From positions 62,001-126,000 of the forward strand of contig NZ_JAAMQZ010000010.1 in assembly GCF_013522825.1 (NCBI RefSeq): a stretch of 64,000 bases of DNA. Reading direction: 5' to 3'. Source of the stretch: Stutzerimonas stutzeri (lineage in GTDB: Bacteria > Pseudomonadota > Gammaproteobacteria > Pseudomonadales > Pseudomonadaceae). The notes beneath the pieces are model-generated. The model saw nothing but the letters and a program-made list of their open reading frames with translations, searched no databases and was not told the origin of the DNA. This document shows, piece by piece, positions 34,784 to 43,976 of this stretch (its first letter is position 1; every line of letters begins with the position of its first letter). The position numbers and the translations under genes are program-made.

Positions 34784-35498
34784 TCAGCTGATTCTGTTGC
34801 CCGGCTGGGCGTTCGGCGCGGCGGCGTTGCAGCCGTTGTGCGAGGCGCTGAGCCAGCAGGCGCCGAACCTTGAGGTAAGCATCGAAGCATTGCCGGAACT
34901 GGCCGAGGCCGACGCCTGGCTGGATGAGCTGGATCGCCGCCTGCCGCGCGATGCCTGGCTCGCCGGCTGGTCGCTGGGCGGCATGTTGGCGACCGGGTTG
35001 GCGTCGCGGCGCGTCGATGTCTGCCCAGGTCTCATTACCATCGCCAGCAATCCCTGTTTCCGTGCCCGCCCACAATGGCCCGAGGCGATGGCGGCGGATA
35101 TCTTCGATGCCTTCCAGGAAGCCTTCCGGCTCGATCCCGAGCAAACCCTGAAGCGCTTTCGCTCGCTGTGCAGCCGTGGCGCCTTCGATGCGCGCACCCT
35201 GGCCCGGCAGCTGCAGGTCAGTCAGTTGCAACTGCCGGTGGTGATGCTGGATGCGGGCCTGCAACTGCTGGCGCAACTGGATGGCCGCGAGGCGCTGCAT
35301 GGTTACTTCGGGCCGCAACTGCACATATTCGCCGGAGACGATGCGCTGGTGCCGGTGGCCGCTGCCGGGGCGCTACGCAACTGGCTACCCGGCGCCCGCA
35401 TAGACGTGCTGGAAAAGGCCAGCCATGCCCTGCCGCTGGAGCAGGCTGATGAACTGGCAGTGCTGGTGGCAGGCTTTATCCAGGAGCACCGTGGATGA
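34776..35498 (+). CDS. bioH: pimeloyl-ACP methyl ester esterase
   Basis: A 240-residue alpha/beta hydrolase that removes the methyl group from pimeloyl-ACP methyl ester, ending the BioC-BioH route. The nucleophile elbow is GWSLGG (Ser near residue 68), the acid lies in the FAGDDALVP segment and the histidine in [10 protein letters not shown]. It starts within the end of bioF with GGAG upstream, and ends overlapping bioC. Confidence 0.94.
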   Translation: MRDQLILLPGWAFGAAALQPLCEALSQQAPNLEVSIEALPELAEADAWLDELDRRLPRDAWLAGWSLGGMLATGLASRRVDVCPGLITIASNPCFRARPQWPEAMAADIFDAFQEAFRLDPEQTLKRFRSLCSRGAFDARTLARQLQVSQLQLPVVMLDAGLQLLAQLDGREALHGYFGPQLHIFAGDDALVPVAAAGALRNWLPGARIDVLEKASHALPLEQADELAVLVAGFIQEHRG

Positions 35499-36298
35499 AC
35501 GCTGCCGCCGACTCCGCTGCGCTGCCGGACAAGCGCCGCGTCGCCGCGTCGTTTTCCCGCGCCGCCGCCAGCTATGACGCCGTGGCCGAGTTGCAGCGTG
35601 CGGTCGGCCAAAGCCTGATCGATCGCCTGCCGGATGGTCTGCAGCCGGCGCGCTGGCTCGACCTGGGCTGTGGTACCGGTTATTTCTCTCGTCGTCTGGC
35701 TCAGGGCTTTCCCCAAGGCGAAGGCATGGCGCTGGATATCGCCGAAGGCATGCTGCGCCACGCCAGACCGCAGGGCGGCGCCAGTGCTTTCATCGCCGGC
35801 GATGCCGAATGCCTGCCACTGCGCGACGGCTGCGCCGACCTGATCTTCTCCAGCCTGGCCCTGCAATGGTGCGAGGACTTTGCGGCGGTGCTGGACGAGG
35901 CCGCACGTGTGCTGCGCCCCGGCGGTGTCTTCGCTTTCAGCAGCCTGTGCAGCGGCACCCTGCAGGAGCTGCGCGACAGCTGGCAGGCGGTGGACGGCTT
36001 CGCCCACGTCAATCGCTTCCGCACGCGCGACACCTACCGGCGGCTGTGTGCCGACAGCGGCCTGCAACTGTCCGGCATCGAGGTGCAGCCGCAGGTGCTG
36101 CATTTCGCCGAACTGCGCCAGCTGACCCACGAACTTAAGGCCCTGGGCGCGCACAACCTCAATCCCGGTCGACCTGGCGGGCTCACCGGCCCGGCTCGCA
36201 TCCGTGCATTGATTGCGGCCTACGAGCAATTTCGCACGCCATCCGGGCTGCCGGCCACCTATCAGGTGGTTTACGGCGTGCTGCGCAAGGAATCCTGA
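35495..36298 (+). CDS. bioC: malonyl-ACP O-methyltransferase
   Basis: A 267-residue SAM-dependent methyltransferase that primes pimelate synthesis by methylating malonyl-ACP. Motifs: [16 protein letters not shown] at the start, SAM site [18 protein letters not shown], and [10 protein letters not shown] in motif III. The ATG overlaps the bioH stop (ATGA), and bioD follows after 1 bp. Confidence 0.95.
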   Translation: MNAAADSAALPDKRRVAASFSRAAASYDAVAELQRAVGQSLIDRLPDGLQPARWLDLGCGTGYFSRRLAQGFPQGEGMALDIAEGMLRHARPQGGASAFIAGDAECLPLRDGCADLIFSSLALQWCEDFAAVLDEAARVLRPGGVFAFSSLCSGTLQELRDSWQAVDGFAHVNRFRTRDTYRRLCADSGLQLSGIEVQPQVLHFAELRQLTHELKALGAHNLNPGRPGGLTGPARIRALIAAYEQFRTPSGLPATYQVVYGVLRKES

Positions 36299-36299
36299 C

Positions 36300-36980
36300 A
36301 TGGCTGCGGCCTTCTTCGTCACCGGCACCGATACAGACGTCGGCAAGACCACCATCGCCGCTGGCCTGCTGCATGCGGCGCGGCAGGCAGGGTTCAGCAC
36401 GGCTGCGGCGAAGCCGCTGGCATCCGGCTGCGAGATGACACCCCAGGGGCTGCGCAACGGCGACGCGCTGGCATTGCTGGCCGAATGCACGCTGCCGATG
36501 CGCTACGAGGCGGTCAACCCCTTCGCTTTCGAACCGGCCATCGCGCCGCACCTGGCCGCGCGCGAAGCCGGCATCGAACTGAGCGCCGCGCGGCTGGCCG
36601 AACCGGTCCGGCGGATGCTGGCGCTGCAGGCGGACTTCTCCCTGGTCGAAGGCGCCGGCGGCTGGCGCGTACCCCTGGCGGGCCGCGAAAACCTCTCCGA
36701 CCTGGCGCTGCTGCTGGGGCTGCCGGTGATCCTGGTGGTAGGCGTGCGCCTGGGCTGCATCAACCATGCGCTGCTCAGCATGGAGGCCATCGAACGCGAC
36801 GGCCTGCGCCTGGCGGGCTGGGTCGCCAATATCGTCGATCCGCAGACGTCACGGCTGGAAGAGAACCTCGCGACCCTGGCCGAACGGCTCCAGGCGCCTT
36901 GCCTGGGGCGGGTGCCGCGTTTGCCGGTAGCCAATGCGGCTGAGGTCGCGCGCTCGCTCGATCTGCGGCTGCTGCGCTGA
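36300..36980 (+). CDS. bioD: dethiobiotin synthetase
   Basis: A 226-residue ATP-dependent carboxylase that closes the ureido ring of dethiobiotin. The P-loop GTDTDVGKTT is at residues 8-17, KPLASGC holds the substrate lysine region, and VEGAGGWRVPL is the switch-like segment. It is the last bio gene of the cluster; no strong terminator is visible between it and the small gene that follows. Confidence 0.97.
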   Translation: MAAAFFVTGTDTDVGKTTIAAGLLHAARQAGFSTAAAKPLASGCEMTPQGLRNGDALALLAECTLPMRYEAVNPFAFEPAIAPHLAAREAGIELSAARLAEPVRRMLALQADFSLVEGAGGWRVPLAGRENLSDLALLLGLPVILVVGVRLGCINHALLSMEAIERDGLRLAGWVANIVDPQTSRLEENLATLAERLQAPCLGRVPRLPVANAAEVARSLDLRLLR

Positions 36981-37085
36981 TCGGCCTGGTGCGGCATAAC
37001 CACCCGCTCGTTATAACCAGGTGTCACTGGCGGCAGAGCGCTGTCTCTGCTTCAATGATGGCCAGCTGATTGCGGGAGCAGCCTC

Positions 37086-37340
37086 ATGGAAATCAACAGC
37101 CTTATCTCGTCCGGTCTCGGTGCTTTTCAGGCCGGGCAGCAGCGTATCGACCAGGCCGGTGCGACGATTGCCGGTGCCAGCCTGCCTGTCGCCGACACGT
37201 CCCAGGCCTTGAATGAAGTGGCCGAGCTGACCGAGCAACTCGTTCAGATGAAAGTCGGCGAGCACGCGGCCAACGCTGGTGTGCGGATGATCCAGAGTGC
37301 CGACGAGGTACTCGGAACCCTGATCAATACCACCGCCTGA
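37086..37340 (+). CDS. 84-aa protein resembling flagellar rod/hook termini
   Basis: A cytoplasmic-looking protein of 84 residues with GGGAG before the ATG. Residues 1-31 (INSLISSGLGAFQAGQQRID) resemble the N-terminal helix of flagellar rod and hook proteins, and residues 40-82 (AELTEQLVQM...MIQSADEVLGTLIN) resemble the C-terminal helix (typically ELVNMI..QRAYQANAKVIQTADEMLGTL). The middle barrel domain of true rod proteins is missing. A gene of this kind follows bioD in P. aeruginosa from memory (PA0505). Function unknown; the two-helix axial-protein likeness is my reading, not a known assignment. Confidence 0.75.
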   Translation: MEINSLISSGLGAFQAGQQRIDQAGATIAGASLPVADTSQALNEVAELTEQLVQMKVGEHAANAGVRMIQSADEVLGTLINTTA

Positions 37341-37442
37341 ATCGCCGGCCTTCCAGGCCAGCTGGCAAGCGCCCGTCCGCGGCACCCTTGCTCTTTCTTT
37401 GCAAAACCAAAAGGATGCCGATTACGGTGTTCCGATCACGGC

Positions 37443-37488
37443 TTGACATCGTTCAGGCCGAAACGTATGTTTCAAACGCCTGTTTGAT
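37443..37488 (+). promoter_or_regulatory. acyl-CoA dehydrogenase promoter with PsrA operator
   Basis: TTGACA (37443-37448), a 17-bp spacer and TATGTT (37466-37471) form a strong sigma-70 promoter. Immediately downstream, TCAAAC-GCCT-GTTTGA (37472-37487) matches the PsrA site CAAAC-N4-GTTTG perfectly and would cover the transcription start. PsrA is the TetR-type repressor of fatty-acid oxidation genes, released by long-chain acyl signals. Confidence 0.8.
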
Positions 37489-37581
37489 CTGGTGTGTGCT
37501 GTCGCCGGTCACTATTCAAATCAACGATTGAGCATTCAATCGTCACTTGTTCAAAAAGAACCCACCGCTGAGGTTTACGCT

Positions 37582-39387
37582 ATGCCCGACTACAAGGCCC
37601 CCTTGCGCGATATCCGCTTCGTACGTGACGAGCTGCTCGGTTACGAGGCGCATTACCAGAGCCTGCCGGGTTGTGAGGACGCCACCCCGGACATGGTCAA
37701 CGCCATCCTCGATGAAGGCGCCAAGTTCTGTGAGCAGGTGCTGGCGCCGCTCAATCGTGTCGGCGACATGGAAGGCTGCACCTGGAGCGAGTCCGGTGTG
37801 AAGACGCCGACCGGCTTCAAGGAAGCCTACCAGCAGTTCGTCGAAGGTGGCTGGCCAAGCCTGGCCCACGATGTCGAGCACGGCGGCCAGGGCCTGCCGG
37901 AATCCCTCGGCATGGCCATCAGCGAGATGATCGGTGAAGCGAACTGGTCCTGGGGCATGTACCCCGGCCTGTCCCACGGTGCCATGAACACCCTGCACGC
38001 CCACGGCACACCCGAGCAGCAGCAGACCTACCTGACCAAGCTGGTAACCGGCGAGTGGACCGGCACCATGTGCCTGACCGAGCCGCATTGCGGCACCGAC
38101 CTGGGCATGCTGCGTACCAAGGCCGAACCTCAGGCGGACGGCAGCTACAAGGTCAGCGGCACCAAGATATTCATTTCCGCGGGCGAGCACGACATGGCCG
38201 AGAACATCGTCCATATCGTCCTGGCCCGCCTGCCCGATGCGCCGGAAGGCACCAAGGGCATTTCGCTGTTCATCGTGCCGAAGTTCATGCCGGGCGCAGA
38301 CGGCGGCGTTGGCGAGCGCAACGGTGTTTCCTGCGGTTCGCTGGAACATAAGATGGGCATTCACGGCAACTCCACCTGCGTGATGAACTTCGACAGCGCC
38401 ACGGGTTTTCTGATCGGCCCGCCGAACAAAGGCCTGAACTGCATGTTCACCTTCATGAACACCGCGCGTCTGGGAACCGCCCTGCAGGGCCTGGCCCATG
38501 CCGAGATCGGTTTCCAGGGTGGCATCAGGTACGCTCGCGAGCGTCTGCAGATGCGCTCGCTGACCGGCCCGAAAGCGCCTGAGAAAGCCGCTGACCCGAT
38601 CATCGTGCACCCGGATGTGCGCCGCATGCTGCTGACCATGAAGGCCTTCGCCGAAGGCAACCGCGCGATGCTCTACTTCGCCGCCAAGCAGGTCGACATC
38701 ACTCAGCGCAGCCAGGACGAGGAGCAGCGCAAGGCCGCCGACGCCATGCTGGCCTTCCTTACCCCGATCGCCAAGGCGTTCATGACCGAAGTGGGCTTCG
38801 AGGCCGCCAACCACGGCGTGCAGGTCTACGGTGGCCACGGCTTCATCGCCGAGTGGGGCATGGAGCAGAACGTGCGCGACAGCCGTATCTCCTGCCTGTA
38901 CGAAGGTACGACTGGCATCCAGGCGCTCGACTTGCTGGGCCGCAAGGTGCTGATGACCCAGGGCGAAGCGCTCAAGGGCTTCACCAAGGTGGTGCACAAG
39001 TTCTGTCAGGCCAACGAAGGCAACGAGTCGATCAAGCAGTTCATCGAGCCGCTGGCCAGGCTGAACAAGGAGTGGGGCGATCTGACCATGAAGGTCGGCA
39101 TGGCAGCCATGAAGAACCGCGAGGAAGTCGGTGCCGCTTCGGTGGACTACCTGATGTACTGCGGTTATGCCTGCCTGGCCTATTTCTGGGCGGACATGGC
39201 GCGTCTGGCCTCCGAGAAGATCGCAGCCGGCGAAGACACCGACGGCTTCTACACTGCCAAGGTGCAGACGGCGCGCTTCTACTTCCAGCGCATCCTGCCA
39301 CGCACCCGCGCGCATGTTGAAACCATGCTCTCCGGTGCCGACAACCTGATGGACATGGACGAAGCTCATTTCGAGCTGGGCTATTAA
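37582..39387 (+). CDS. acyl-CoA dehydrogenase (FadE1-like, long form)
   Basis: A 601-residue FAD enzyme catalysing the first beta-oxidation step. The long form carries an N-terminal extension ([18 protein letters not shown]) and a C-terminal helical domain beyond the usual 380-residue core. [12 protein letters not shown] binds FAD/substrate, and the catalytic glutamate is in [14 protein letters not shown]. Start at 37582 with GAGG upstream. It resembles P. aeruginosa PA0506, a PsrA-regulated gene according to my memory of the literature, which agrees with the operator seen upstream. A strong terminator follows. Confidence 0.95.
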   Translation: MPDYKAPLRDIRFVRDELLGYEAHYQSLPGCEDATPDMVNAILDEGAKFCEQVLAPLNRVGDMEGCTWSESGVKTPTGFKEAYQQFVEGGWPSLAHDVEHGGQGLPESLGMAISEMIGEANWSWGMYPGLSHGAMNTLHAHGTPEQQQTYLTKLVTGEWTGTMCLTEPHCGTDLGMLRTKAEPQADGSYKVSGTKIFISAGEHDMAENIVHIVLARLPDAPEGTKGISLFIVPKFMPGADGGVGERNGVSCGSLEHKMGIHGNSTCVMNFDSATGFLIGPPNKGLNCMFTFMNTARLGTALQGLAHAEIGFQGGIRYARERLQMRSLTGPKAPEKAADPIIVHPDVRRMLLTMKAFAEGNRAMLYFAAKQVDITQRSQDEEQRKAADAMLAFLTPIAKAFMTEVGFEAANHGVQVYGGHGFIAEWGMEQNVRDSRISCLYEGTTGIQALDLLGRKVLMTQGEALKGFTKVVHKFCQANEGNESIKQFIEPLARLNKEWGDLTMKVGMAAMKNREEVGAASVDYLMYCGYACLAYFWADMARLASEKIAAGEDTDGFYTAKVQTARFYFQRILPRTRAHVETMLSGADNLMDMDEAHFELGY

Positions 39388-39439
39388 GCTGCCGTGACCA
39401 AGGCCGCTGCTTCGGCAGCGGGCCGGGGTTGATGACAGA

Positions 39440-39470
39440 ACCTCGCTCCCCGGAGCGGGGTTTTGTCTTT
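39440..39470 (+). terminator. Rho-independent terminator
   Basis: ACCTCGCTCC-CC-GGAGCGGGGT followed by TTTGTCTTTT, about 55 bp after the acyl-CoA dehydrogenase stop. Confidence 0.85.
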
Positions 39471-39601
39471 TCTGGAGACAGGGTTGTGAGTGATTTCGGC
39501 GGAAATAGCCTCTGGAATCGCAGTTTTTCTTGCGGTGGGATGAATGAGTGGTCGCGCGCTGGCAAAATGCCTGACCCTTATGCTCAACCTTCGGGATCTT
39601 C

Positions 39602-40903
39602 GTGCCTCGTCTGTCCGCTGTGCGCTTCAGTCATTTCTACTCGCCGCTGGCTTTGCTGGTGGGTGGGCTGGTGGCTGCACGGCAACCGAGCCTCAATGAA
39701 TTCTTCACTTCGCTGTTCAACGTATTGCCGACCGTGCTCCTGCTGCTGGGCGCGGCGTTCTGCATCGCCTATGGGCGGATGCGTGAGGCCTTTCTGCTGC
39801 TGGTCGTGTATCTGGTCTATTTTCTGCTCGATACCCAGGCAGATCACTACCGGGCAACAGGCGCCGTGCTGCCGGAGGCTGCGCTGACTTTTCATCTGTG
39901 CTGCGTACTGTTACCGGTGTTCTATGGTCTGTATGGCGCATGGCAGGAACGGAGCCAGCTGCTGCAGGAGGGGAGCGCGCGGCTGGCCGTACTGCTCGTG
40001 GTGTGTGTGGTCGCGCTGGCGCTGGCGCGGCGGTTTCCCGAAGGGCTGCTGGCCTGGTTGACCGAAGTACGCTGGCCGTTTCTGCATGCCGACTGGCTCA
40101 ACCTGATCCAGCTGGCCTATCCGCTATTTCTGCTGGCCTTCGTGGTGCTGGTGGTACAGTACGTCCGGCAGCCGAGACCGGTGCATGCGGCACAGTTCAT
40201 TGCGCTGATCGGCTTGCTGCTGATGCTGCCGCAGGTCTTCAGTCAGCCCGGTGCGCTGAACGTGCTGAGCAGCCAGGCGATGCTGATCCTGGTGGTATCG
40301 ACTGCCCAGGAAGCCTACCAGATGGCGTTCCGCGACGAGCTCACCGGCCTGCCGGGCCGGCGGGCCCTGAACGAACGGCTGCAGCGACTCGGGCGGCAAT
40401 ACGTCATCGCCATGGCCGATGTGGATCACTTCAAGGCCTTCAACGATACCCATGGCCACGATGTCGGCGATCAGGTGTTGCGGCTGGTGGCGAGCCGGCT
40501 GCGCAAGATCGGTGGTGGTGGTCGTGCTTACCGGTATGGCGGCGAGGAGTTCACCCTGGTGTTCCCTGGCCGCGATCTGCAGGACTGTCTGCCGCACCTC
40601 GAAGCCGTGCGTCAGGCGGTGGAAGGATACGTCATGCAGCTGCGCGACAAGGCCAGCCGACCCAAGGATGCGCAGCAGGGCAAGCGTCGGCGTGGCAGCG
40701 GCAGCCGTGATCAGGTTTCGGTAACCATCAGCATCGGTGTGGCCGAGCGCCTGCCGATACAACGCAGCCCGGAGGATGTGATCAAGGCTGCGGACCAGGC
40801 GCTCTACAGCGCCAAGAGTGCCGGGCGCAACTGCGTGCGAGCCTACGGCCAGAACCGCCGCGGTGCGGTACGCACGCGGCTGCAACCAGCAGCCGATGCC
40901 TAG
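39602..40903 (+). CDS. membrane diguanylate cyclase (GGDEF)
   Basis: A 433-residue protein with six or seven membrane helices (about 1-235) and a C-terminal GGDEF domain with the active motif YRYGGEEFTLVF. It should make c-di-GMP. No RxxD inhibitory I-site precedes the motif (the sequence there is GGGRAYRY), so product inhibition at that site is unlikely. A basic, low-complexity insertion (KDAQQGKRRRGSGSRDQ) interrupts the domain before the last strands. The start is a GTG at 39602 with GGGAT upstream; later starts would cut the first helix. It lies between two acyl-CoA dehydrogenase genes. Confidence 0.9.
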   Translation: MPRLSAVRFSHFYSPLALLVGGLVAARQPSLNEFFTSLFNVLPTVLLLLGAAFCIAYGRMREAFLLLVVYLVYFLLDTQADHYRATGAVLPEAALTFHLCCVLLPVFYGLYGAWQERSQLLQEGSARLAVLLVVCVVALALARRFPEGLLAWLTEVRWPFLHADWLNLIQLAYPLFLLAFVVLVVQYVRQPRPVHAAQFIALIGLLLMLPQVFSQPGALNVLSSQAMLILVVSTAQEAYQMAFRDELTGLPGRRALNERLQRLGRQYVIAMADVDHFKAFNDTHGHDVGDQVLRLVASRLRKIGGGGRAYRYGGEEFTLVFPGRDLQDCLPHLEAVRQAVEGYVMQLRDKASRPKDAQQGKRRRGSGSRDQVSVTISIGVAERLPIQRSPEDVIKAADQALYSAKSAGRNCVRAYGQNRRGAVRTRLQPAADA

Positions 40904-40953
40904 CGTCTCCCGGTCTGTATTCGCTGACATGGCAGAACTGAATGGTCATAAAA

Positions 40954-40970
40954 AGACGCTTCGGGCGTCT
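40954..40970 (-). terminator. hairpin between diguanylate cyclase and acyl-CoA dehydrogenase
   Basis: AGACGC-TTCGG-GCGTCT with an A run on the left, hence a T run only on the minus strand. It may weakly end the cyclase transcript; as a true terminator it points the other way. Confidence 0.4.
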
Positions 40971-41042
40971 GTTGGCGTCCGTTAGACTCGCAACAACCTG
41001 CGGCCAACCGGCCGGGTGACATGTTTTCTGCGAGGTCTCTCC

Positions 41043-42821
41043 ATGGCTGACTACAAAGCACCGCTGCGCGACATGCGTTTCGTCCTGAATGAAGTATTCG
41101 ATGCGCCGGCACTCTGGCAAAGCCTGCCGGCGCTGGCCGAAGTGGTCGATGCACAAACCGCCGACGCCATTCTCGAAGAAGCCGGCAAGATCACCGGCAA
41201 CACCATCGCACCGCTCAACCGCAGCGGCGATGAAGAAGGCTGCCAATGGGACGAGGGTGCGGTCAGTACGCCTGCCGGTTATCGTGAAGCCTATCGCCTG
41301 TACGCCGAAGGCGGCTGGGTGGGCGTCGGTGGCGATCCAGCTTACGGCGGCATGGGCATGCCCAAGGCGATCTCTGCTCAGGTCGAAGAGATGATGAATT
41401 CGGCCAGCCTGGCCTTCGGTCTCTATCCGATGCTGACCTCCGGTGCCTGCCTGTCCATCTACGCCCATGCCAGCGAAGCGCTCAAGCAGCAGTACCTGCC
41501 GAACATGTACAGCGGCGCCTGGGCCGGATCGATGTGCCTGACCGAACCCCATGCCGGCACCGACCTGGGCATCATCCGCACCAAGGCCGAACCCCAGGGC
41601 GATGGCGCCTACAAGATCAGCGGCACCAAGATCTTCATCACCGGCGGCGAACACGATCTGACCGAGAACATCATTCATCTGGTGCTGGCCAAGCTGCCCG
41701 ATGCGCCGGCCGGCTCGCGCGGCATCTCGCTGTTCCTGGTGCCCAAGGTGATGGTCAATGACGACGGCTCGCTGGGCGAGCGCAACTCGCTTTCCTGCGG
41801 CTCCATCGAGCACAAGATGGGCATCCAGGCCTCGGCCACCTGCGTGATGAACTTCGACGGCGCCACCGGCTGGATGGTCGGTGAGCCCAACAAGGGTTTG
41901 GCGGCGATGTTCACCATGATGAACTACGAGCGCCTGGGCGTCGGCATCCAAGGCCTGGCGACCGGCGAGCGCTCCTACCAGAGCGCCATCGAATACGCCC
42001 GCGAGCGCATCCAGAGCCGTGCCCCGACCGGCGCAGTGGCGCCGGACAAGGCTGCCGATCCGATCATCGTGCATCCCGACGTGCGTCGCATGCTGCTGAC
42101 CATGAAGGCGCTCAACGAAGGCGGTCGCGCGTTCTCCAGCTACGTCGCGTTGCAGCTGGATATCGCCAAGTTCAGCGAGGATGCCCAGGCGCGTCAGAGG
42201 GCTGAATCCCTGGTGGCGCTGCTGACGCCGGTGGCCAAGGCCTTCCTTACCGATATGGGGCTGGAAACCACGATTCATGGCCAGCAGGTCTTCGGTGGTC
42301 ACGGTTTCATTCGCGAGTGGGGTCAGGAGCAACTGGTACGTGACTGCCGCATCACCCAGATCTACGAAGGCACCAATGGCATCCAGGCGCTGGACCTGCT
42401 GGGGCGCAAGGTGGTTGGCAGTGGCGGCGAGCTGTATCGGGTCTTCGCTGACGAGATTCGCAGCTACTGTGCCTCGGCTGATGCGCAGCTGGCCGAGTTC
42501 GTCACGCCATTGAAAGCTGCCCTGGATACGCTCGACGAACTGACCGGCTTTGTCCTGGAGCGCGCGAAGAACGATCCCAACGAGATTGGCGCGGCTTCGG
42601 TCGAATACCTGCATGCCTTCGGCTACACGGCGTACGCCTACATGTGGGCGCGCATGGCCGCCACTGCTCTGAGCAAGGAAGAGCAGGACGATTTCTACGC
42701 GAGCAAGCTGGGCACGGCACGTTTCTACTTTGCCCGGTTGCTGCCGCGTATCGGGTCTCTCAGTGCCTCGGTCAGGGCCGGTAGCGATTCGTTGTACCTG
42801 CTCGATGTGACGCAGTTCTAG
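41043..42821 (+). CDS. acyl-CoA dehydrogenase (long form, second copy)
   Basis: A 592-residue paralogue of the enzyme at 37.6-39.4 kb, sharing [38 protein letters not shown] and the catalytic [18 protein letters not shown]. Substrate chain length cannot be read from sequence. GAGG precedes the ATG. No PsrA box is visible upstream, in contrast to the first copy. In P. aeruginosa a gene of this kind (PA5020) lies near msrA, as here. Confidence 0.95.
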   Translation: MADYKAPLRDMRFVLNEVFDAPALWQSLPALAEVVDAQTADAILEEAGKITGNTIAPLNRSGDEEGCQWDEGAVSTPAGYREAYRLYAEGGWVGVGGDPAYGGMGMPKAISAQVEEMMNSASLAFGLYPMLTSGACLSIYAHASEALKQQYLPNMYSGAWAGSMCLTEPHAGTDLGIIRTKAEPQGDGAYKISGTKIFITGGEHDLTENIIHLVLAKLPDAPAGSRGISLFLVPKVMVNDDGSLGERNSLSCGSIEHKMGIQASATCVMNFDGATGWMVGEPNKGLAAMFTMMNYERLGVGIQGLATGERSYQSAIEYARERIQSRAPTGAVAPDKAADPIIVHPDVRRMLLTMKALNEGGRAFSSYVALQLDIAKFSEDAQARQRAESLVALLTPVAKAFLTDMGLETTIHGQQVFGGHGFIREWGQEQLVRDCRITQIYEGTNGIQALDLLGRKVVGSGGELYRVFADEIRSYCASADAQLAEFVTPLKAALDTLDELTGFVLERAKNDPNEIGAASVEYLHAFGYTAYAYMWARMAATALSKEEQDDFYASKLGTARFYFARLLPRIGSLSASVRAGSDSLYLLDVTQF

Positions 42822-42940
42822 AAAGCGTCAAGGCACAATGAAATTAATTGGCCATCTTCGGGAACAACGCATCGCTGTATCAAGTCATAAAAAGGTGCCG
42901 TTTGTAGTCAATTGCTTACAGGGTTACCGGAAGGTCTCTC

Positions 42941-42958
42941 TGTAAGCAATAGCTTACA
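42941..42958. promoter_or_regulatory. GacA upstream activating sequence
   Basis: TGTAAG-CAATAG-CTTACA is a perfect match to the GacA box (TGTAAG-N6-CTTACA) that precedes rsmX/Y/Z genes. An additional inverted copy of one half, ATTGCTTACAG, lies at 42911-42921 and is exactly complementary to CTGTAAGCAAT at 42940-42950. Confidence 0.85.
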
Positions 42959-42997
42959 AGTTGCGGTGCGGATGACTACTACAGCTTTATGCAGGCC

Positions 42998-43139
42998 ATC
43001 GGTAGTCTTCTGCCACAAGGACGCCGCGCACGGAAGCGCAGACAACAATAAGGATGCTCGGGGAGCGCGCCAGGAAGGCGCAATTCACGGATGTCAGATT
43101 CAGTCTGCAAAGACCCTGCTTCGGCGGGGTTTTCTTTTT
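42998..43139 (+). ncRNA. Rsm-family regulatory small RNA (RsmX/Y/Z-like)
   Basis: No ORF fits this stretch, but it has the complete layout of an RsmA/CsrA-sequestering RNA. There are five GGA motifs, at 43019, 43032, 43052, 43073 and 43089. Two are displayed in the loops of strong stems: GCGC-ACGGAA-GCGC (43026-43039) and GCGCC-AGGAA-GGCGC (43067-43081), the classic form of the RsmA target. It ends in a Rho-independent terminator, and a GacA box lies about 45-50 bp upstream of the assumed start. The 5' end is an estimate (a TTTATG -10-like box is at 42986). Function by homology: titrates RsmA when GacS/GacA is active. Which of rsmX, rsmY or rsmZ it is cannot be told. Confidence 0.82.
43113..43139 (+). 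terminator. terminator of the Rsm-like RNA
   Basis: ACCCTGC-TTCG-GCGGGGT followed by TTTCTTTTT; stable tetraloop hairpin with a T tract. Confidence 0.88.
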
Positions 43140-43253
43140 CTGCCTCCGCCATAGGCCTGATCCAACGATGGCGGCGGTGTTGCTGTCATCTGCGGTGTCT
43201 GCGACGCAAGCGCCTGCTGCGATTCCATCCCGCTCGTTCAGGCGCAGCCTCGT

Positions 43254-43922
43254 TTATGGCTCGGCTGCTTCAGACGAGGCTGGCATGCAGACTCCCGTAC
43301 CACCAAGCCCGCAATAGCCGCCGGGGTTCTTTGCCAGATATTGCTGGTGATACGCCTCGGCGTAATAGAAGGCTGGCGCCTCGGCAATCTCGGTGGTGAT
43401 CGGGCCGAAGCCGTGCTCGTTCAACTGGCTCTGGAAGCGCTCCTGGCTGCTTTGCGCCTGGGCCAGTTGTGCGCTATCGAAACAGTAGATGGCGGAGCGG
43501 TACTGGGTGCCGATATCGTTGCCCTGGCGCATGCCCTGGGTGGGGTTGTGGGCTTCCCAGAACAGCTTGAGCAGTTCGTCGTAAGTGATCGTCTGCGGGT
43601 CGAATACCACCAGCACGGCTTCCGTATGACCGGTCAGGCCGGAGCAGACTTCTTCGTAGCTGGGGTTGGGCGTGATGCCGCCGGCGTAGCCTACGGCAGT
43701 AGTCCAGACGCCCGGTTGTTGCCAGAAGCGTCGTTCCGCACCCCAGAAACAGCCCATGGCGAACAATGCCTGCTGCAAATGTGCGGGAAAGGGCGGCTGC
43801 AGTGAGTTGCCATTGACGAAATGGGCCGCCGGCACCTGTACCGCAGTGGCGCGGCCTGGCAGGGCCTGTTCCGTCTCCGGCAGAGACTGCTTGTGAACGA
43901 GAATCTGTGAGCGCAGGGTCAT
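43254..43922 (-). CDS. msrA: peptide methionine sulfoxide reductase MsrA
   Basis: A 222-residue enzyme reducing methionine-S-sulfoxide in oxidised proteins. The catalytic cysteine is in [12 protein letters not shown] (near residue 58) and resolving cysteines are in the C-terminal [20 protein letters not shown] and HTEAVLV.FDP are family blocks. It has the roughly 50-residue N-terminal extension seen in E. coli MsrA. GGAG precedes the ATG. It converges on the Rsm-like RNA gene. Confidence 0.96.
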   Translation of the reverse strand: MTLRSQILVHKQSLPETEQALPGRATAVQVPAAHFVNGNSLQPPFPAHLQQALFAMGCFWGAERRFWQQPGVWTTAVGYAGGITPNPSYEEVCSGLTGHTEAVLVVFDPQTITYDELLKLFWEAHNPTQGMRQGNDIGTQYRSAIYCFDSAQLAQAQSSQERFQSQLNEHGFGPITTEIAEAPAFYYAEAYHQQYLAKNPGGYCGLGGTGVCMPASSEAAEP

Positions 43923-43976
43923 GGCGTACTCCGGGCAGGGGTTTTGTGCACAGCCTAGCAGGCTGCCGTGCCGATA

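Noticed and set aside
34686..35324. 212-codon frame opposite bioF/bioH
   Set aside because: Overlaps two well-supported biotin genes completely and lacks any family likeness.
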